DNA from: Burkholderia cepacia
GTDB taxonomy: Bacteria > Pseudomonadota > Gammaproteobacteria > Burkholderiales > Burkholderiaceae
Reading direction: 5' to 3'
Length of the DNA: 64,000 nucleotides
Assembly (NCBI RefSeq): GCF_029962485.1
Contig: NZ_CP073637.1
Location: forward strand, 2,976,001-3,040,000
The position numbers were made by a program, and so were the translations under genes. This document shows, in pieces, positions 28,398 to 36,532 of the stretch (position 1 is its first letter; every line of letters begins with the position of its first letter). Under the pieces are notes generated by a model. It was not told the DNA's origin. It saw nothing but the letters and a program-made list of their open reading frames with translations, and made no database searches.

Positions 28398-28439
28398 GAT
28401 CGTTCTCCGTTGATCCGGCAGGCCGGCTGCCCACTATCT

Positions 28440-28475
28440 GCACAATAATGCTATTAATACTATTTTTTATCGGGC
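28440..28475. promoter_or_regulatory. AT-rich operator/promoter island between the regulator and dgoD
   Basis: An AT-rich stretch (AATAATGCTATTAATACTATT, in part, from 28444) in otherwise GC-rich DNA. It contains two overlapping AATA...TATT dyads (AATAATGCTATT and AATACTATT). Position between the divergent FadR-type regulator and dgoD makes it the likely operator and promoter region. Confidence 0.5.
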
Positions 28476-28555
28476 TACGCTAGGATAACCGTGAAAGCAC
28501 GCGACCGTGCGCCGCGCCCGAGCGGCCGTGCCGGTCAACCATGGAGACTCGCGTC

Positions 28556-29704
28556 ATGAAAATCACCCGCCTCGAAACCTTCGTCGTCCCGCCGCGCTGG
28601 CTGTTCCTCAAGATCGAAACCGACGAGGGCATCGTCGGCTGGGGCGAGCCGGTCGTCGAAGGCCGCGCGCACACGGTCGAGGCCGCCGTGCAGGAACTGG
28701 CCGACTACCTCGTCGGCCGCGACCCGTTGCTGATCGAAGACCACTGGCAGGTGATGTACCGCGCGGGCTTCTACCGCGGCGGCCCGATCATGATGAGCGC
28801 GATCGCCGGCGTCGACCAGGCGCTGTGGGACATCAAGGGCAAGCATCACGGCGTGCCCGTGCACGCGCTGCTGGGCGGCCAGGTGCGCGATCGCATCAAG
28901 GTGTATTCGTGGATCGGCGGCGACCGGCCGAGCGACGTCGCGAACAATGCGCGCGCGGTCGTCGAGCGCGGCTTCAAGGCCGTGAAGATGAACGGCTCCG
29001 AGGAACTGCAGATCGTCGATACCTACGACAAGGTCGAGCAGGTGATCGCGAACGTCTCGGCCGTGCGCGACGCAGTCGGCCCGCACGTCGGGATCGGCGT
29101 CGACTTCCACGGCCGCGTGCACAAGCCGATGGCGAAGGTGCTCGCGAAGGAGCTCGACCCATACAAGCTGATGTTCATCGAGGAGCCGGTGCTGTCGGAG
29201 AACGCCGAGGCGCTGCGCGACATCGTCAACCAGACCAACACCCCGATCGCGCTCGGCGAACGGCTGTACTCGCGCTGGGACTTCAAGCACATCCTCGCGG
29301 GCGGCTACGTCGACATCATCCAGCCCGACGCGTCGCACGCGGGCGGCATCACCGAGTGCCGCAAGATCGCGACGCTCGCGGAAAGCTACGACGTCGCGCT
29401 CGCGCTGCACTGCCCGCTCGGCCCGATCGCGCTCGCCGCGTGCCTGCAGCTCGACGCGGTCAGCTACAACGCGTTCATCCAGGAACAGAGCCTCGGCATC
29501 CACTACAACCAGGGCAACGACCTGCTCGACTACCTGCGCAACCCCGAGGTGTTCCGCTACGAGGACGGCTTCGTCGCGATCCCGCAGGGCCCGGGGCTCG
29601 GCATCGACGTGAACGAGGAGAAAGTGCGCGAGATGGCGAAGACGGGCCACCGCTGGCGCAACCCGGTGTGGCGCCACGCGGACGGCAGCGTCGCCGAATG
29701 GTGA
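28556..29704 (+). CDS. dgoD: D-galactonate dehydratase
   Basis: A 382-residue enolase-superfamily enzyme that dehydrates D-galactonate to 2-keto-3-deoxygalactonate. It aligns residue for residue with Escherichia coli DgoD: metal ligands Asp183, Glu209 and Glu235, catalytic His185 and His285, and the C-terminal SVAEW. The ATG at 28556 ([10 protein letters not shown]) is the conserved start. The KDG kinase/aldolase genes dgoK and dgoA are not nearby, so the rest of the pathway must be elsewhere. It is divergent from the FadR-type regulator and is followed by a terminator. Confidence 0.96.
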   Translation: MKITRLETFVVPPRWLFLKIETDEGIVGWGEPVVEGRAHTVEAAVQELADYLVGRDPLLIEDHWQVMYRAGFYRGGPIMMSAIAGVDQALWDIKGKHHGVPVHALLGGQVRDRIKVYSWIGGDRPSDVANNARAVVERGFKAVKMNGSEELQIVDTYDKVEQVIANVSAVRDAVGPHVGIGVDFHGRVHKPMAKVLAKELDPYKLMFIEEPVLSENAEALRDIVNQTNTPIALGERLYSRWDFKHILAGGYVDIIQPDASHAGGITECRKIATLAESYDVALALHCPLGPIALAACLQLDAVSYNAFIQEQSLGIHYNQGNDLLDYLRNPEVFRYEDGFVAIPQGPGLGIDVNEEKVREMAKTGHRWRNPVWRHADGSVAEW

Positions 29705-29760
29705 TGAAGGGGTGAGATAAGCCGGAATGCGCGACGATCACGCCGCGCACCGGCTTCGAC

Positions 29761-29787
29761 ACGGCCGCCCGACAGGCGGCCGTTTTT
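29761..29787 (+). terminator. Rho-independent terminator of dgoD
   Basis: Stem ACGGCCGCC / GGCGGCCGT with a 5-base loop and a run of five T, starting 57 bases after the dgoD stop. Confidence 0.8.
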
Positions 29788-29851
29788 GCTTCTGCGATCC
29801 GCAGGGCGTCGACAGCGCGCATCGCTGCCCCGCCCCGCACCGGACCCTCGG

Positions 29852-30784
29852 TCAGCCGAGCGCCGCGAACCCCGGCACGCTGAACGACAGCACGGCCGCC
29901 GCGACGAACACGCCGATCATCGTCATCCCTTCGAGATGCAGGATGTTGCGGAACGTGTGCGCGTCCTCCGTCGACGCGGTGCGGCGCAGGCGCGGCAGCG
30001 CCGAGAAGCGGTTCAGGCCGCCGAGCACGAGCGCGAGCGCGACGAGCAGCAGCTTCAGCAACAGCACGCGTCCCCACGTGCTGCCGTCGAGCGGCGCGAG
30101 CGAACCGCCAAGCCCGCGGATCGCGTTGAGCGCGCCCGTGCCGAGCACGAACACGACCGCGATGATCGACGTGCGCGACAGGTGCTGGCCGATGCGGATC
30201 AGCGCGCCGCGCGCGACCGACGAACCGAGCGCCGGCAGCACCGCGAGCCCGCCCGCCAGCACGAGGCCGCCCCACACGGCCGTCGCGAGCAGGTGCAGCG
30301 TCTGTACGCCAACCGCCGCGGACAGTGCGCCCGTATCGGCCGCGTGGCCGAGCGAGGCCTTGCCGGCCGCGACCACGATCACCGCGAGCCACAGCACCGC
30401 GTGCGCGAGCGGGCCATCCGGTTTCGCGAGCGCGACGATCGCGAGCACGAGGGCGCCGGCGAACGCGACGCTCCATGCGAAGCCCGTGTGCGTCTGCATC
30501 AGCATGGTCGGAATCGCGGCGAATGCGCCGCCGAGCCCCGCGCCGCTCATCGTCGCGGCCTCGTAGACGAGCCAGCCGAGATCCGCGAGCACGAGCGCCA
30601 GCGCCGCCGCGACCAGCGAATGTTGCGCGCGCAGCCACGCCGGATGCGACGGCGCGATGACCGGCCGTGCGCCGTCCTTGCCGAGCCACGCCTTGAGCAA
30701 TGCCGAGCCGACCGCCATCGCGAACGCGGCGTCCATCAGCGCCGCGAGCGCGACCTGACCGATCCACAAGCTGTCGAACTTCAT
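29852..30784 (-). CDS. CopD-domain membrane protein
   Basis: A 310-residue protein with about eight transmembrane helices and the CopD domain in its C-terminal half (VQTLHLLATAVWGGLVLAGG, then RTSIIAVVFVLGTGALNAIRG and WGRVLLLKLLLVALALVLGG). CopD proteins work with the periplasmic CopC in copper uptake or resistance. No copC is adjacent, so it is an orphan in this window. The ATG at 30784 (MKFDSLWIGQ) marks the first helix; the longer in-frame extension is rejected. Confidence 0.82.
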   Translation of the reverse strand: MKFDSLWIGQVALAALMDAAFAMAVGSALLKAWLGKDGARPVIAPSHPAWLRAQHSLVAAALALVLADLGWLVYEAATMSGAGLGGAFAAIPTMLMQTHTGFAWSVAFAGALVLAIVALAKPDGPLAHAVLWLAVIVVAAGKASLGHAADTGALSAAVGVQTLHLLATAVWGGLVLAGGLAVLPALGSSVARGALIRIGQHLSRTSIIAVVFVLGTGALNAIRGLGGSLAPLDGSTWGRVLLLKLLLVALALVLGGLNRFSALPRLRRTASTEDAHTFRNILHLEGMTMIGVFVAAAVLSFSVPGFAALG

Positions 30785-31162
30785 CGCGCGCACCCTCCCG
30801 ACAGCGACGGGCCGGCAGGGCGGCGGCAAGGGGACGGACAGCGTGAGGCAGGCAACGGCACGGTAGAAAACGTCATCGATGAATCCGGAAACGGGAGAAA
30901 TGACTGGACCAGCGGCGGAGGCGGCGCCGCGCGACCCGCGAGTGTACGGTCTTCGATGGTGAAAACGCACGCCGGTTCACACAGCGGTGCCGCAATGCGC
31001 GTCAAATTGTCGCAAGTCGCGAACAGACAGGAACCGATGTCCTTTTGCCAAATAGCCGTCATTACCCATCGATGATAGAATGCCGCGTCGCAGCAGCCCG
31101 GCTGTCCTGCCGTCCATGCGCCGAGCCGATCGTAGCCCGGACAAGGTCCCCGACGAATAAAC
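30785..31162. other. Non-coding region between copD-like gene and cytochrome operon
   Basis: About 380 bases. No gene supported. The last 100 bases are AT-richer (GTCAAATTGTCGCAAGTCGC and on, then GATGATAGAATG near 31068) and probably hold the promoter of the cytochrome operon with TAGAAT as a candidate -10, but no good -35 lies at the right distance. Confidence 0.45.
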
Positions 31163-31927
31163 ATGGAGTCTCGTGTGTCTTCAAGACGCGTCTTCCGTCC
31201 GCTGCTCGCCGTTCTGATGATCGGCGGCGCGGGCCTTATGAGCGCTGCCCAAGCGCAGACCAAGCCCACGGAGCAAGCGCACGCCCAGCAGGCGCCGCTC
31301 AAGGCACCCGATACCATGGCCGAGCGCGTGCGCGGCTGTACCGCATGCCACGGCGTTCACGGCCAGGGCACGGACAACGATTATTTCCCGCGTCTTGCCG
31401 GCAAGCCGGCCGAGTACCTGTACAACCAGCTCGTCAACTTCCGTGACGGCCGGCGCAAGTACCCGCCGATGAACTACCTGCTGACGTACCTGAACGACGA
31501 CTACCTGCGCGAAATCGCCGAGCATTTCTCGGCCGAACGTCCGCCGTACCCGACGCCGGCGAAGCCGACGTTGCCGGCCGCGACGCTCGCACGCGGCAAG
31601 CAGCTCGTCACGCAGGGCGATCCGTCCCGCAAGCTGCCGGCCTGCGTGGCCTGCCACGGCGCGGGGCTGACCGGCATGCAGCCGGCGATCCCGGGCCTCG
31701 TCGGCCTGCACGCCGATTACCTGAGCGCGCAGCTCGGCGCATGGCGCTCGGGCAACCGCCACGCGAAGGCACCGGATTGCATGCACGACATCGCATCGAA
31801 GCTTTCCGACGAAGACGTGACGGCCGTGACCGCATGGCTCGCCGCGCAACCGGCGCCCGCCAACCCCGTGCCGGCCCCGGCGCGTTCGATGAAGACTCCG
31901 CTCGCCTGCGGCAGCGAACCGCAATAA
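31163..31927 (+). CDS. Diheme cytochrome c (c4-like)
   Basis: A 254-residue secreted cytochrome with a signal peptide (hydrophobic residues 13-28, cleaved near AQA-QT) and two CxxCH heme sites at Cys59-His63 and Cys161-His165, in two similar cytochrome c domains as in cytochrome c4. It would carry electrons in the periplasm. The C-terminus is Pro/Ala-rich. It precedes the triheme cytochrome gene by 19 bases, so both are one operon. In related bacteria such pairs accompany dehydrogenases or oxidases, but none is encoded alongside here. Confidence 0.9.
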   Translation: MESRVSSRRVFRPLLAVLMIGGAGLMSAAQAQTKPTEQAHAQQAPLKAPDTMAERVRGCTACHGVHGQGTDNDYFPRLAGKPAEYLYNQLVNFRDGRRKYPPMNYLLTYLNDDYLREIAEHFSAERPPYPTPAKPTLPAATLARGKQLVTQGDPSRKLPACVACHGAGLTGMQPAIPGLVGLHADYLSAQLGAWRSGNRHAKAPDCMHDIASKLSDEDVTAVTAWLAAQPAPANPVPAPARSMKTPLACGSEPQ

Positions 31928-31946
31928 GGCAAGGGAGACAGACACA

Positions 31947-33245
31947 ATGAAACGCAAGTCCCTGTTTGCACTCTCGGCCGCCGCGATCGTCGCGGCCGCC
32001 GCCCTCGTCCCGGTCCTGTGGCCGGGCAGCGACACGCTGCACGGCGCTTCCGCCGTCGCGGCCACGCCGGCCGACCAGGCCGCGCTGATCAAGAAGGGCG
32101 AATACCTCGCGCGCGTCGGCGACTGTATCGCGTGCCACACCGTGCGCGGCGGCAAGTCGTTCGCGGGCGGCCTGCCGATGGCGACGCCGTTCGGCACGAT
32201 GTACACGCCGAACATCACGCCGGACGACCAGAACGGTATCGGCAAGTGGACGTCGGACGACTTCTACCGCGCGATGCACACGGGTCGCTCGAAGGACGGC
32301 AGCCTGCTCTACCCGGGCTTCCCGTTCGCGAGCTACACGAAGGTCACGCGCTCGGATTCGGACGCGATCTACGCGTACCTGCGCTCGGTCGCACCGGTGT
32401 CGGTGCCGAGCCGTCCGCACGAACTGAAGTTCCCGTTCAACAACCGCAACCTGCTGATCGGCTGGCGCACGCTGTTCTTCAAGGAAGGCGAGTACAAGCC
32501 TGATCCGACGAAGTCGGTCGAATGGAACCGCGGTGCGTACCTCGTCGAAGGCCTCGGCCACTGCTCGATGTGCCACACGTCGATCAACATGATGGGCGGC
32601 CCGGTGAGCTCGTCGGCGTTCGCCGGCGGCCTGATCCCGCTGCAGAACTGGTATGCGCCGTCGCTGACGAACGACAAGGAACTCGGCCTCGGCGACTGGC
32701 ACGTGCAGGAGCTGTCCGACCTGCTGCAAGCCGGCGTGTCGCACAAGGGTGCCGTGTTCGGCCCGATGGCGGACGTGGTCCACAACAGCCTGCAGTACAT
32801 GACCGACGAAGATACGCGCGCGATGTCGACGTACCTGAAGTCGATCCCGCAGAAGGCTGAAGCGCCGAAGAACATGCAGTACGAGCCGTCGAAGCAGTTC
32901 GGCAACGCGCTGTTCGACCAGGGCAAGAAGATCTACGCGGACAACTGCGCGACCTGCCACGCCGAAACCGGCGCCGGCAAGCCGCCCGCTTATCCGCCGC
33001 TCGCGGGCAACCACTCGATCATGATGGAATCGGCCGTCAACCCGATCCGCATGGTGCTGAATGGCGGCTATCCGCCGAGCACGTTCAAGAACCCGCGTCC
33101 GTACGGCATGCCGCCGTTCGCGCAGTCGCTGTCGAACCAGGAAGTCGCAGCAGTAGTAACGTACATCCGGATGTCGTGGGGCAACAACGGTACGCCGATC
33201 TCGCCACAACAGGTGAGTGACCTGCGTTCCGCGCCGCTTGACTAA
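31947..33245 (+). CDS. Triheme cytochrome c, alcohol-dehydrogenase cytochrome-subunit-like
   Basis: A 432-residue exported protein with an N-terminal signal/anchor (residues 5-25) and three CxxCH sites: Cys60-His64, Cys206-His210 and Cys334-His338. Length, triheme layout and motifs (EYLARVGDCIACHT, GGLPMATPFGTMYTPNITPD) match the membrane-bound cytochrome subunits of periplasmic alcohol or sugar-acid dehydrogenases, which pass electrons to ubiquinone. No catalytic dehydrogenase subunit is adjacent. It follows the diheme cytochrome gene and ends at a strong terminator. Confidence 0.9.
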   Translation: MKRKSLFALSAAAIVAAAALVPVLWPGSDTLHGASAVAATPADQAALIKKGEYLARVGDCIACHTVRGGKSFAGGLPMATPFGTMYTPNITPDDQNGIGKWTSDDFYRAMHTGRSKDGSLLYPGFPFASYTKVTRSDSDAIYAYLRSVAPVSVPSRPHELKFPFNNRNLLIGWRTLFFKEGEYKPDPTKSVEWNRGAYLVEGLGHCSMCHTSINMMGGPVSSSAFAGGLIPLQNWYAPSLTNDKELGLGDWHVQELSDLLQAGVSHKGAVFGPMADVVHNSLQYMTDEDTRAMSTYLKSIPQKAEAPKNMQYEPSKQFGNALFDQGKKIYADNCATCHAETGAGKPPAYPPLAGNHSIMMESAVNPIRMVLNGGYPPSTFKNPRPYGMPPFAQSLSNQEVAAVVTYIRMSWGNNGTPISPQQVSDLRSAPLD

Positions 33246-33263
33246 ATAACGCGTGACGCAAAC

Positions 33264-33302
33264 GGGGCGCGGCTGCGGGAAACCGCAGCCGCGCCCCTTT
33301 GC
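33264..33302 (+). terminator. Terminator of the cytochrome operon
   Basis: Long perfect stem GGGGCGCGGCTGCGG / CCGCAGCCGCGCCCC with a GAAA tetraloop, followed by TTTGCTTTTTG. Confidence 0.88.
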
Positions 33303-33372
33303 TTTTTGCGACGCCAGTCCCCGCGCGGGCCGCGCGAGGTGTCGCCGATCATAAAACTCAAGAGTGGTATCT

Positions 33373-34821
33373 ATGTCTTTCGAATCTCTCGGCCTGGCCG
33401 AACCGCTGGTCAAGGCGGTCAACGAGCTCGGCTACACGTCGCCGACTCCGATCCAGCAGCAGGCGATCCCTGCCGTCCTCGGCGGCGGCGACCTGCTCGC
33501 CGGCGCGCAAACGGGCACCGGCAAGACCGCCGGCTTCACGCTGCCGATCCTGCAACGCCTGCACACGTTCTACGCGGACAACCGCGGCGCGAAGCGCGCG
33601 GTGCGCGCACTGATCCTCACGCCGACGCGCGAACTCGCCGCGCAGGTCGAGGAAAGCGTCCGTGCGTACAGCAAATACCTGAAGCTGCGCTCGACCGTGA
33701 TGTTCGGCGGCGTCAGCATCAATCCGCAGATCGACGCGCTCAAGCGCGGCGTCGACATCGTTGTCGCGACGCCCGGCCGCCTGCTCGACCACATGCAGCA
33801 GAAGACCATCGATCTGTCGAATCTCGACATCCTCGTGCTCGACGAAGCCGACCGGATGCTGGACATGGGCTTCATCCACGACATCAAGCGCGTGCTCGCG
33901 AAGCTGCCGCCGCAGCGTCAGAACCTGCTGTTCTCGGCCACCTTCTCCGACGAAATCAAGGCGCTCGCGGACAGCCTGCTCGACTCGCCCGCGCTGATCG
34001 AGGTCGCACGCCGCAACACGACCGCCGAAAGCGTCGCGCAGAAGATCCACCCGGTCGACCGCGATCGCAAGCGCGAGCTGCTCACGCACCTGATCCGCGA
34101 ACACAACTGGTTCCAGGTGCTCGTGTTCACGCGTACCAAGCACGGCGCGAACCGGCTCGCCGAACAGCTGACGAAGGACGGCATCAGCGCGATGGCGATC
34201 CACGGCAACAAGAGCCAGTCGGCCCGCACGCGCGCGCTGGCCGAGTTCAAGAACAGCACGCTGCAGGTGCTCGTCGCGACCGATATCGCCGCGCGCGGGA
34301 TCGACATCGACCAGTTGCCGCACGTCGTCAACTTCGACCTGCCGAACGTGCCCGAGGATTACGTGCACCGGATCGGCCGCACGGGCCGCGCGGGCGCGAC
34401 CGGCGAAGCCGTGTCGCTCGTGTGCGTCGACGAGAAGCTGCTGCTGCGCGACATCGAGCGACTGATCAAGCGCGAGATTCCGCAGGAAGTCATCGCGGGC
34501 TTCGAACCCGATCCGCACGCGAAGCCGGAGCCGATCCAGCAGCGCCGCGGCCAGCAGCCGCGCGGCGGTGGTGGTGGTGGCGGCAATCGCCAGCCGCGTG
34601 CAGGCGGCTCAGGCCAGCCGGCCGCGAAACGCGACGGCAACCCGCAACCGAAAGCCGCACAACAGAAGGCCGCGAAGCCGCGCACGCAAGGCGGCGCCGG
34701 CGCCGGCGGCAATAGCGGCGGACGTCCGGCCGGCGGCGGCAACAGCGCACGCCCGGCGAACGGCAATGCCGCGCACGCGAACCGCAATCGTTCGTCGCGC
34801 AGCGGCCAGCGCGGTCACTGA
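33373..34821 (+). CDS. rhlE: DEAD-box RNA helicase RhlE
   Basis: A 482-residue ATP-dependent RNA helicase. Helicase motifs in order: the Q motif ([12 protein letters not shown]), Walker [26 protein letters not shown] (VLDEADRM), SAT (FSATF), and the second RecA domain with [11 protein letters not shown] and [11 protein letters not shown] Gly/Arg/Asn/Gln-rich low-complexity tail of about 100 residues (a seven-Gly run, many RG/GN pairs) follows, as in RhlE proteins, and probably binds RNA or drives condensates. The ATG at 33373 ([10 protein letters not shown]) is preferred over GTG at 33364. Its stop overlaps the convergent gene by 7 bases. Confidence 0.93.
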   Translation: MSFESLGLAEPLVKAVNELGYTSPTPIQQQAIPAVLGGGDLLAGAQTGTGKTAGFTLPILQRLHTFYADNRGAKRAVRALILTPTRELAAQVEESVRAYSKYLKLRSTVMFGGVSINPQIDALKRGVDIVVATPGRLLDHMQQKTIDLSNLDILVLDEADRMLDMGFIHDIKRVLAKLPPQRQNLLFSATFSDEIKALADSLLDSPALIEVARRNTTAESVAQKIHPVDRDRKRELLTHLIREHNWFQVLVFTRTKHGANRLAEQLTKDGISAMAIHGNKSQSARTRALAEFKNSTLQVLVATDIAARGIDIDQLPHVVNFDLPNVPEDYVHRIGRTGRAGATGEAVSLVCVDEKLLLRDIERLIKREIPQEVIAGFEPDPHAKPEPIQQRRGQQPRGGGGGGGNRQPRAGGSGQPAAKRDGNPQPKAAQQKAAKPRTQGGAGAGGNSGGRPAGGGNSARPANGNAAHANRNRSSRSGQRGH

Positions 34822-35321
34822 AGCCGCGCGGCTGCGTGCCGCAGGTGCTCGACCTGGCGTTGCCAGCGTGCGAGCACCGCGGCGCGATCCCCTTCCAGCG
34901 TGAACGTGACACCTGTCGCGAGACGCGCATAGCCGACCCGCTGCGCATCGCCGTGCGCGATCGTCGCAGCGAATCCGGCGAGGCCGCCGAAGTCTCCTTC
35001 GAGCGGCGTCATCTTCAATTGCGCCTGAAAGAACGCGCCGTCGGCGACGAGCGTCAACGCGGCCGTGCGCCGTTGCATGATCGCGCGCGCCGCCCGCGAC
35101 TGCGGCCATAGCGCGACTAGCAGCGTGCGCGCATCGTGCGCGTAGATCTCCCCCACGCCGAGCAGCGTCGTGCGCAACTGTCCGTCGTCGGTCGCGACGA
35201 TCAGCGATGCGGCGAGATCGGCATGGCGCTCGAGCGCGCTGCCGTCGAACAGCGCGACGACGGCCGGCGGCCACGCGTCGAACGTCCATTGTTCGAGTGC
35301 GTGGCGATGGGAATCGGTCAT
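34815..35321 (-). CDS. Unrecognised protein, possibly flavin split-barrel-like
   Basis: A 168-residue soluble protein I cannot assign with confidence. It has no signal peptide, membrane segment or metal motif. The pattern of an N-terminal helix, alternating beta strands ([51 protein letters not shown]) and a terminal helix vaguely recalls the pyridoxamine-phosphate-oxidase split barrel. The ATG at 35321 is the only good start. It converges on rhlE with a 7-base overlap of the coding ends. Confidence 0.7.
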   Translation of the reverse strand: MTDSHRHALEQWTFDAWPPAVVALFDGSALERHADLAASLIVATDDGQLRTTLLGVGEIYAHDARTLLVALWPQSRAARAIMQRRTAALTLVADGAFFQAQLKMTPLEGDFGGLAGFAATIAHGDAQRVGYARLATGVTFTLEGDRAAVLARWQRQVEHLRHAAARLQ

Positions 35322-35391
35322 GATGGCGTGGCCCTGGTGCGGATCGGATGAGGATGCGCCAGCATACGCGCGACGGGCCGTGCCGACGCGA

Positions 35392-36219
35392 TCAGCGCAG
35401 GAAAACGTGCCGCGTGATCTTCGTGAGCGGATAGTGGACGCCCGGCTGGATCTTCGCGGGCAGGTCGAGCGGCTTGAGCAGCATCTTCACGCACATGTCG
35501 GCCGACAGGTTGCGCCGCACGAGCGAATTGATGCGCGCCGCGCGCTCGCGGTTGTATTGATTGTCGCCGATGCGATCGGGATAGCGAATCGCGAACACGT
35601 GGCGCAGCGCGATCTCGGAATCCTCGTTCTTGATTTCCATCACACGACGCATCAACGCGCCGAGCACCGCGAGCCGGCCGTTGCCTTCGACCTGGTTGTA
35701 CTTCTTGAAGAACTTGAAGAAGTGCTTGTAGTGACGCACTTCGTCCGTGCGGATGTTGTCGGTGATTTCCTTCAGCACGGGCTCGTCCGAGCATTCGTTG
35801 ATCGCGCGATAGAGCGTGGCCGTGCCCGTCTCGACGACGCAGCGCGCGACCATCTCGAGCGCGCGGGTCTTCTCGAACGCCTCGACCGAGCAGGTCTTCG
35901 AATACTCGGCGAAGAAATTCGCGAACGCGGTATCCCAGTCGAACTCGGGCCACACGTGCGCGATGTACGCCTTCAGCGCGCGGCCATGCTGCAATTCTTC
36001 GTGCTCCCATGCATTGTTGAGCCATGCGGAGACTTCCGGATCGTCATTGAAGAATGTGCTCAGATTGCTCGTGTAGAGATCCGAGCCGCTTTCGATGAAC
36101 GACGACGCGCACAGCAACAGCAACAGATCCTCGTTCGCGGCGGCACGCTGACGATCGATCCGGTTCAGGTCGATGTCCTCGATACGCCACGGCATGACAT
36201 GCGTCGTTTTAGTGTCCAT
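35392..36219 (-). CDS. Ferritin-like di-iron protein
   Basis: A 275-residue helical protein with a full set of carboxylate/His ligands for a di-iron four-helix bundle: Glu43 (SFIESGSDLY), Glu75-x-x-His78 (HEELQH), Glu130 (CVVETGTATLY) and Glu160-x-x-His163 (TDEVRHYKHF). The two ExxH motifs and spacing resemble ferritin-like oxygenases and acyl-ACP desaturase relatives rather than iron-storage ferritin. No signal peptide, so cytoplasmic. The ATG at 36219 (MDTKTTHVMP) has a GGAG upstream; the in-frame extension to 36258 is rejected. Function unknown. Confidence 0.8.
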   Translation of the reverse strand: MDTKTTHVMPWRIEDIDLNRIDRQRAAANEDLLLLLCASSFIESGSDLYTSNLSTFFNDDPEVSAWLNNAWEHEELQHGRALKAYIAHVWPEFDWDTAFANFFAEYSKTCSVEAFEKTRALEMVARCVVETGTATLYRAINECSDEPVLKEITDNIRTDEVRHYKHFFKFFKKYNQVEGNGRLAVLGALMRRVMEIKNEDSEIALRHVFAIRYPDRIGDNQYNRERAARINSLVRRNLSADMCVKMLLKPLDLPAKIQPGVHYPLTKITRHVFLR

Positions 36220-36481
36220 GGTGGTGCGCTCCCAGTCGTCGCGCGGGGGCCGGCCCATGCCTCCGGCACAGGCGCCAGCCTTCCCGCAGGCGGCGTTTTA
36301 CGTCGTTTATAGTGAATTGGTCCGGCCGAACCATGCAGGCATCTTAGCCGGACTTTGATGTTCGTGCTCCAGAGCACTGACCATAGCCGACAAGCGCAGT
36401 TCCACGGCGTCTGTTGCCGTTCGTTAGACGAGTCCTTCAAACCGCTTGCGTCCGTTCGATGGTATGGGCCGCGCCAAACGA
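36220..36481. other. Non-coding region upstream of the ferritin-like gene
   Basis: About 260 bases (just over 310 counting the terminator to 36532) with no supported gene. It includes an AT-rich patch with TATAAA on the minus strand at 36306-36311, a candidate -10 for the ferritin-like gene, and a small perfect hairpin GTGCTC-CA-GAGCAC at 36364-36377 of unknown role. Confidence 0.45.
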
Positions 36482-36507
36482 AACGGGCGGCCATCCGGCC
36501 GCCCGTC
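36482..36507 (-). terminator. Terminator of the gamma-glutamyltransferase gene
   Basis: Inverted repeat ACGGGCGGCC / GGCCGCCCGT with a 4-base loop, read on the minus strand into TTTCGTTTGG, 25 bases beyond the stop codon at 36533. Confidence 0.65.
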
Positions 36508-36532
36508 GAGCACGCAAAACGGAAGCGATCCG

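Noticed and set aside
33364..33366. GTG start three codons before the rhlE ATG
   Set aside because: The ATG at 33373 gives the usual MSFESLGL start, and the GTG sits in the likely ribosome-binding stretch.
36364..36377. GTGCTC-CA-GAGCAC as a terminator
   Set aside because: Short stem without a T run and in the middle of a promoter-type region.
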